DNA from: an uncultured Devosia sp.
GTDB taxonomy: Bacteria; Pseudomonadota; Alphaproteobacteria; Rhizobiales; Devosiaceae
Length of the DNA stretch: 40,698 nucleotides
Assembly (NCBI GenBank): GCA_946480655.1
Contig: CAMLKN010000002.1
Location: 1-40,698, forward strand
Reading direction: 5' to 3'
Below, in pieces: positions 38,106-40,698 of the stretch. Position 1 is the first letter of the stretch. Every line of letters starts with the position of its first letter. A program made the translations under genes and the position numbers. The notes under the pieces were generated by a model. That model saw only the letters and a program-made list of their open reading frames with translations, had not been told where the DNA came from and did no database searches.

Positions 38106-38323
38106 CCGCCGCCGTCCTCTCCCTCACCGATCGGCTGCCGCCCGAGGCGCCGGTGCGGCGCGACCTGACGCTGCAGTTCGTGGCCTATGTCCATCTCCTC
38201 AGCGAGCTGGCGATCAACCTGCCGCCGCCCTCCCCCTCCGAGCTCATCGATGCGCTCGTCCACGAAACCGACCCCGCCCGCCGGCAACAGCTTGCCGACG
38301 CCATCGCCAGGAGCGCACCATGA
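38102..38323 (+). CDS. Small protein in rightward operon
   Basis: 73 aa, starting MTAAVLSLTDRLPPEAPVRR. Helical, with LQFVAYVHLLSELAINLPPP. ATGA overlaps with both neighbours. No family is recognised. Confidence 0.55.
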   Translation: MTAAVLSLTDRLPPEAPVRRDLTLQFVAYVHLLSELAINLPPPSPSELIDALVHETDPARRQQLADAIARSAP

Positions 38324-38634
38324 CCAAGCCGATTGCGCCAGCCACGCGCGACCTGATCGAGATCGCCATCGAGAAGATCGAGGACCAGATTGCCGCGCTC
38401 GATCGGGAGCACCCGGTCGACGGCCGCAGCGGCAACGACGCCTGGGACGCCTACCGCAAGGCCACTGCCGCCATGGGCTCGCGGATCCGCCACCTCATCC
38501 CCGGCTTCGTGCTTGATCCCAAATGGGACGCGGCCGTGGCGCGCTATTGTGGCATCCGGTCCACCAGCACCAGCGGCGTTCTTGGCGCTTTGCACAACTG
38601 GTGCACAGCCGCCCGCAAGAGGCTGGAAGCATGA
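38320..38634 (+). CDS. Small helical protein in rightward operon
   Basis: 104 aa, starting MTKPIAPATRDLIEIAIEKI. Mostly helical, with a Trp/Cys patch near the end (VARYCGIRSTSTSGVLGALH, NWCTAARKRLEA). ATGA overlaps on both sides. No family is recognised. Confidence 0.55.
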   Translation: MTKPIAPATRDLIEIAIEKIEDQIAALDREHPVDGRSGNDAWDAYRKATAAMGSRIRHLIPGFVLDPKWDAAVARYCGIRSTSTSGVLGALHNWCTAARKRLEA

Positions 38635-38759
38635 CCCGCCGCCCCGACGACGCCGATCGGCGCATGTTCCGTCACGGCCTGTTCTGGGGCGCCGCCTTGT
38701 TCGGCGCCGCCTGCTGGCTGCTCTATCCCGTCATCACCCAGCAATGGCACCTGCTATGA
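38631..38759 (+). CDS. 42-aa single-membrane-segment protein
   Basis: 42 aa, starting MTRRPDDADRRMFRHG, then a hydrophobic segment LFWGAALFGAACWLLYPVI. Basic N-terminus inside, short C-terminus outside predicted. ATGA overlaps with both neighbours argue that it is translated. It could be a small toxin-like or superinfection-exclusion membrane peptide; no family is recognised. Confidence 0.5.
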   Translation: MTRRPDDADRRMFRHGLFWGAALFGAACWLLYPVITQQWHLL

Positions 38760-39076
38760 CCCCGCCCATTCCGCACTGGTCCACCAGCAAGCGCGCCGGC
38801 GTCCTGCCGCCCCGCCTCGATGCGCTCCTAGAGGCGGCCGCCGCGGCCGGAGAAGACAACCGCGCCCTCAACTATACCGGCGCCCCCGATCGCCAGCTCT
38901 GCGGCTTTGCCGACCCGTCCGCGCGCACGCTGCGGATCCACAGCGTTGGCACCGCCCACGCCGCCGCCCGCCGCGGCCTGGTCCAGTTCGTTGGCTCGAT
39001 CGACCAGGGCAATCTGCAACTGCACATAACCGGCCTCGGCCTTAACGCCCTGGCGAAAATCAGGAGGAAGTCATGA
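38756..39076 (+). CDS. Small protein ending the rightward ATGA-coupled operon
   Basis: 106 aa, starting MTPPIPHWSTSKRAGVLPPR. Basic N-terminus and an Ala/Arg-rich middle, ending in TGLGLNALAKIRRKS. It stops nine bases from the stop of the convergent secreted protein gene. No family is recognised. Confidence 0.55.
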   Translation: MTPPIPHWSTSKRAGVLPPRLDALLEAAAAAGEDNRALNYTGAPDRQLCGFADPSARTLRIHSVGTAHAAARRGLVQFVGSIDQGNLQLHITGLGLNALAKIRRKS

Positions 39077-39084
39077 CTGACAGG

Positions 39085-39483
39085 TCACTTCTTCTTGCAG
39101 GCGCCTATCTCTGGCCCGAACGCGTCCCACGCATCTTCCTGTCCGTAAAACGTGTCGAAGGGGCTCATTTCCGAAGGCCAGAGCCAATGGTCTTTTGGCA
39201 CAAACTCCGCAGCCGTTTGCGCATTCAGGGCACGAATATAGTCAGCACGCACGACAGCCCTTGCCGCGTCTATTGCCCTTGTGGAGCAGCAGCCTGTTTC
39301 ACACCAGTCCCACCGCCTGGTGAATTCCTCTTGCGATTTTGCCAGCGTCACGCAGGCTGGCAAGTGCGGCTGGCGCTCTGGCTGGCAAATGCCCGGCGTG
39401 TCCATCTCCACCCAGTCGAGCATCTCCAGCGCTGCTGTCGGAGACGCCATCAGCATCATGGCGCTGATCACCCAAAATCTCAT
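39085..39483 (-). CDS. Secreted Cys-rich protein, candidate lysogenic-conversion gene
   Basis: 132 aa. The first 18-20 residues (basic MRF, a hydrophobic core with three Met, then SPTAAL) are a Sec signal peptide with likely cleavage after Ala18. The mature part has six cysteines (33, 44, 61, 65, 66, 129), fitting disulphides in the periplasm or outside. AAGGTG lies nine bases upstream of the ATG. It is alone on the minus strand between two rightward units near the right att site, a typical place for lysogeny-expressed cargo. A longer plus-strand reading over the same DNA was rejected. Function unknown. Confidence 0.72.
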   Translation of the reverse strand: MRFWVISAMMLMASPTAALEMLDWVEMDTPGICQPERQPHLPACVTLAKSQEEFTRRWDWCETGCCSTRAIDAARAVVRADYIRALNAQTAAEFVPKDHWLWPSEMSPFDTFYGQEDAWDAFGPEIGACKKK

Positions 39484-39721
39484 CTGTTGACACCTTCCCC
39501 AAACGCGCGCAGTCTTTCATCGCTTCGCAGAGATGTGAAGTCCGGAATGGAAGCCGGTTGCAGAGGCGCCCGACGCGCCACGCTCTCGTGAGCGCGTTTT
39601 TCTATGGTCGGGCGTAGTGGGAGCGCGCAAGCGCTGCCGGTCCTCTGCCGGTCTTCCAACCCGCTACGCCTGGCCGCCCTTTTGGAAGGGGGCGGTCGGT
39701 CTCAGTTCAGAGGATCGACCC
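39484..39721. other. Gap between secreted protein gene and last operon
   Basis: A plus-strand TTGACA at 39487-39492 has no good -10 at the right distance. A terminator-like hairpin lies at 39579-39602, and a stem CCGCCC (39674-39679)/GGGCGG (39690-39695) lies in the leader of the 75-aa gene. Nothing else is seen. Confidence 0.45.
39579..39602 (+). terminator. Hairpin with T-run, plus strand
   Basis: CGCTC-TCGT-GAGCG (39581-39594) is followed by CG and TTTTT. It would end rightward transcription coming through from the integrase operon, ahead of the last two genes. Confidence 0.55.
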
Positions 39722-39949
39722 ATGACCAAAGACCCATTCGACATACTCGACGACGCCATTGCCCACGCCAATGACGTGACCCGTCTCATGTCCTACCTGC
39801 AGGACGTATCCTCAATGGAGGATCGCTGGGCTAACCGCGAGGGCGAAATGCGCCTCGTACAGGACCTCACCCGCCAGCTGCACCGCGCCCGCCGCGCCTT
39901 CGACTTCGCCTTCAAGCTGAAAGCCGCCAATGACCGGAGGGCGTCATGA
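39722..39949 (+). CDS. Small acidic protein upstream of GIY-YIG gene
   Basis: 75 aa, starting MTKDPFDILDDAIAHANDVT, helical and charged. GAGGA lies seven bases upstream of the ATG. Its stop overlaps the next gene's ATG (ATGA), so the pair is one unit. Possibly a partner of the GIY-YIG protein; no family is recognised. Confidence 0.6.
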   Translation: MTKDPFDILDDAIAHANDVTRLMSYLQDVSSMEDRWANREGEMRLVQDLTRQLHRARRAFDFAFKLKAANDRRAS

Positions 39950-40479
39950 CCCACGGCGTTAAGTACTTTGTCTGGCGCGACGGCAGACCCCGCTGGTCTC
40001 CGGGCGCCAACACGCGTGCGAAGGGGTTCAAAGGGCAGGACCTGAAAGACGCCGACGGGGACTGGCTCACCATGCCGGAGGCCTTGAAGGCCGCTCACGA
40101 TCTGAACCTGGCTGCCGGCATCATTTCAGAATTGCCGACCTTGATCGACACGCCCCATGTGTCCAGCGCCGCCGCACGCCGCAAGGGCTACGTCTACTTT
40201 GTGTTGGTCGCCGAGAGGGTGAAGATCGGCTTCACAAGCAACCCCCAGAACCGACTGGGCAACCTGCAGGTGGGGCTATACGAGACAATCGACCTTTACG
40301 TGGCTGTGCCTGGCACCCAATGGGACGAGCACCAGGTGCACGACACGTTGGCCAGACACCGCCTGAAGGGCGAGTGGTTCGAAGCATGCCAGCCGGTCAT
40401 GAACCTCCTTCTGCGGTCGGTCAAAGCCCGCCGAATTGTGCTGGGCAAGACCGCTATTCACATCGATTTCAAACGGTGA
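39946..40479 (+). CDS. GIY-YIG (T5orf172/Mug113) protein with integrase-like N-terminus
   Basis: 177 aa. Residues 10-33 (WRDGRPRWSPG...GFKGQDL) match residues 15-40 of the integrase closely. Residues 81-148 are the T5orf172 version of the GIY-YIG fold: GYVYFVLVAE, VKIGFTSNPQNRL (Arg103), DEHQVHDTL (Glu128) and GEWFEA. The fold would give a metal-dependent endonuclease, though many members lack proven activity. The gene lies next to a GTCGCA/TGCGAC cluster and the right att core. The shared N-terminus suggests both proteins recognise similar DNA. Confidence 0.75.
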   Translation: MTHGVKYFVWRDGRPRWSPGANTRAKGFKGQDLKDADGDWLTMPEALKAAHDLNLAAGIISELPTLIDTPHVSSAAARRKGYVYFVLVAERVKIGFTSNPQNRLGNLQVGLYETIDLYVAVPGTQWDEHQVHDTLARHRLKGEWFEACQPVMNLLLRSVKARRIVLGKTAIHIDFKR

Positions 40480-40502
40480 ACATTCGCAGAACCAGACGCC
40501 CT

Positions 40503-40590
40503 CGTCGCTTGTGCGACCATGCGACGGGGGTGAAACGAGAACGATTTTGTACGATGGACCCGTCGCACGCCGTCGCACGTCGCATCGCAC
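40503..40590. repeat. GTCGCA/TGCGAC cluster, candidate integrase arm sites
   Basis: TGCGAC at 40512 and 40520, GTCGCA at 40562, 40572 and 40579, plus related CGTCGC (40503) and TCGCAC (40585) within 88 bases of non-coding DNA, about 55-140 bases from the core. The first pair is inverted relative to the rest. This is what arm-type binding sites of a tyrosine integrase look like, but other proteins are possible. Confidence 0.55.
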
Positions 40591-40618
40591 AGTGCCATTT
40601 TGTTCCGGCATTCCGGGC

Positions 40619-40647
40619 TTGCAAACCACTGCCCCGCTTGCTATCTC
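40619..40647 (+). promoter_or_regulatory. Phage-supplied promoter for the reconstituted tRNA-Ala
   Basis: TTGCAA (40619-40624), 17 bases, TATCTC (40642-40647), then 10 bases to the first tRNA base at 40658. The -35 and first two bases of the -10 are phage DNA; the rest lies in the att core. After integration this would drive the tRNA whose 3' half continues in host DNA. Confidence 0.5.
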
Positions 40648-40698
40648 GCGCTACGATGGGGCTGTAGCTCAGTTGGGAGAGCGCGTCGTTCGCAATGA
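40644..40698 (+). repeat. Right attachment-site core (attR)
   Basis: Identical to 1-55. The window ends at the last repeated base. In the prophage reading, host DNA follows and completes the tRNA. Confidence 0.8.
40658..40698 (+). tRNA. 5' half of tRNA-Ala (CGC), continuing past the window
   Basis: Same 41 bases as at 15-55: acceptor 5' strand GGGGCTG, D arm, anticodon stem 5' strand and loop TTCGCAA with anticodon CGC. The 3' half must lie outside the window; if the next bases are CG the anticodon stem would be complete. Confidence 0.65.

Noticed and set aside
39073..39591. 172-aa plus-strand frame starting in an ATGA overlap with the previous gene
   Set aside because: Lies over the minus-strand secreted protein, which has a signal peptide, ribosome site and protein-like sequence. 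The plus frame has a Cys/His/Arg mix without structure, so the ATGA is coincidental.

Overview
The window is one complete temperate podovirus genome, most likely an integrated prophage. A 55-base sequence occurs identically at both ends (1-55 and 40644-40698) and contains the 5' half of a tRNA-Ala gene with anticodon CGC. The integrase gene lies in the right arm. GC content is high and start codons are mostly ATG with a few GTG and TTG. One early gene encodes a DNA-binding domain very like that of CtrA, and another resembles the DnaA domain IV family common in Alphaproteobacteria. The host is therefore probably an alphaproteobacterium, perhaps Hyphomicrobiales (inference; genus not determinable here). 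An alternative for the ends is a circular contig with a 55-base assembly overlap.

Layout. (1) 137-24899, minus strand: the late region in reverse T7-like order. Reading in transcription direction it runs small terminase (24899), a coupled linker ORF, large terminase, two small genes and a GNAT-like gene, portal, a small gene, scaffold, two terminators, major capsid, a structural protein, gp11-like and gp12-like tail tube proteins, three large internal/ejection proteins (one with an M15 peptidase domain), tailspike, three tail-associated genes, then lysis (M15 endolysin with a C-terminal membrane anchor, overlapping Rz/Rz1, a holin-like protein). Most genes overlap by ATGA. (2) 24900-25623: a non-coding region with about ten TGTSACA/TGAGACA repeats, a 28-base alternating pyrimidine-purine run and strong hairpins, a candidate replication origin or control region. 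(3) 25624-34457, minus strand: the early/replication operon with an SF3-like helicase, a Toprim primase and several small DNA-binding proteins (CtrA-like output domain, DnaA domain IV-like, HTH proteins). One lipoprotein gene inside it points the other way. (4) 34458-35376: the lysogeny switch. An S24-type repressor is flanked by two promoters carrying TTCATA-type palindromic operators. (5) 35377-40479, plus strand: a repressor-controlled operon with a small wHTH (Xis-like) protein, small unknown genes, the tyrosine integrase and more small ATGA-coupled genes, then a reverse-oriented secreted Cys-rich protein and a two-gene unit ending in a GIY-YIG (T5orf172) protein whose N-terminus matches that of the integrase. 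(6) 40480-40643: a cluster of GTCGCA/TGCGAC hexamers next to the right attachment site.

How it works together (inference). In the lysogen the repressor holds down the leftward early promoter near 34503-34529 and the rightward promoter at 35313. Induction would start leftward replication functions and rightward excision functions. The virion is T7-like in all its parts, but no single-subunit RNA polymerase and no DNA polymerase is present, so the phage must use host polymerases and host-type promoters. The most novel points are the CtrA/DnaA-like domain pair in the replication operon, the domain shared by integrase and GIY-YIG protein beside the att-arm repeats, the iteron-like cluster, and a tRNA attachment site where the phage supplies the promoter of the reconstituted tRNA.
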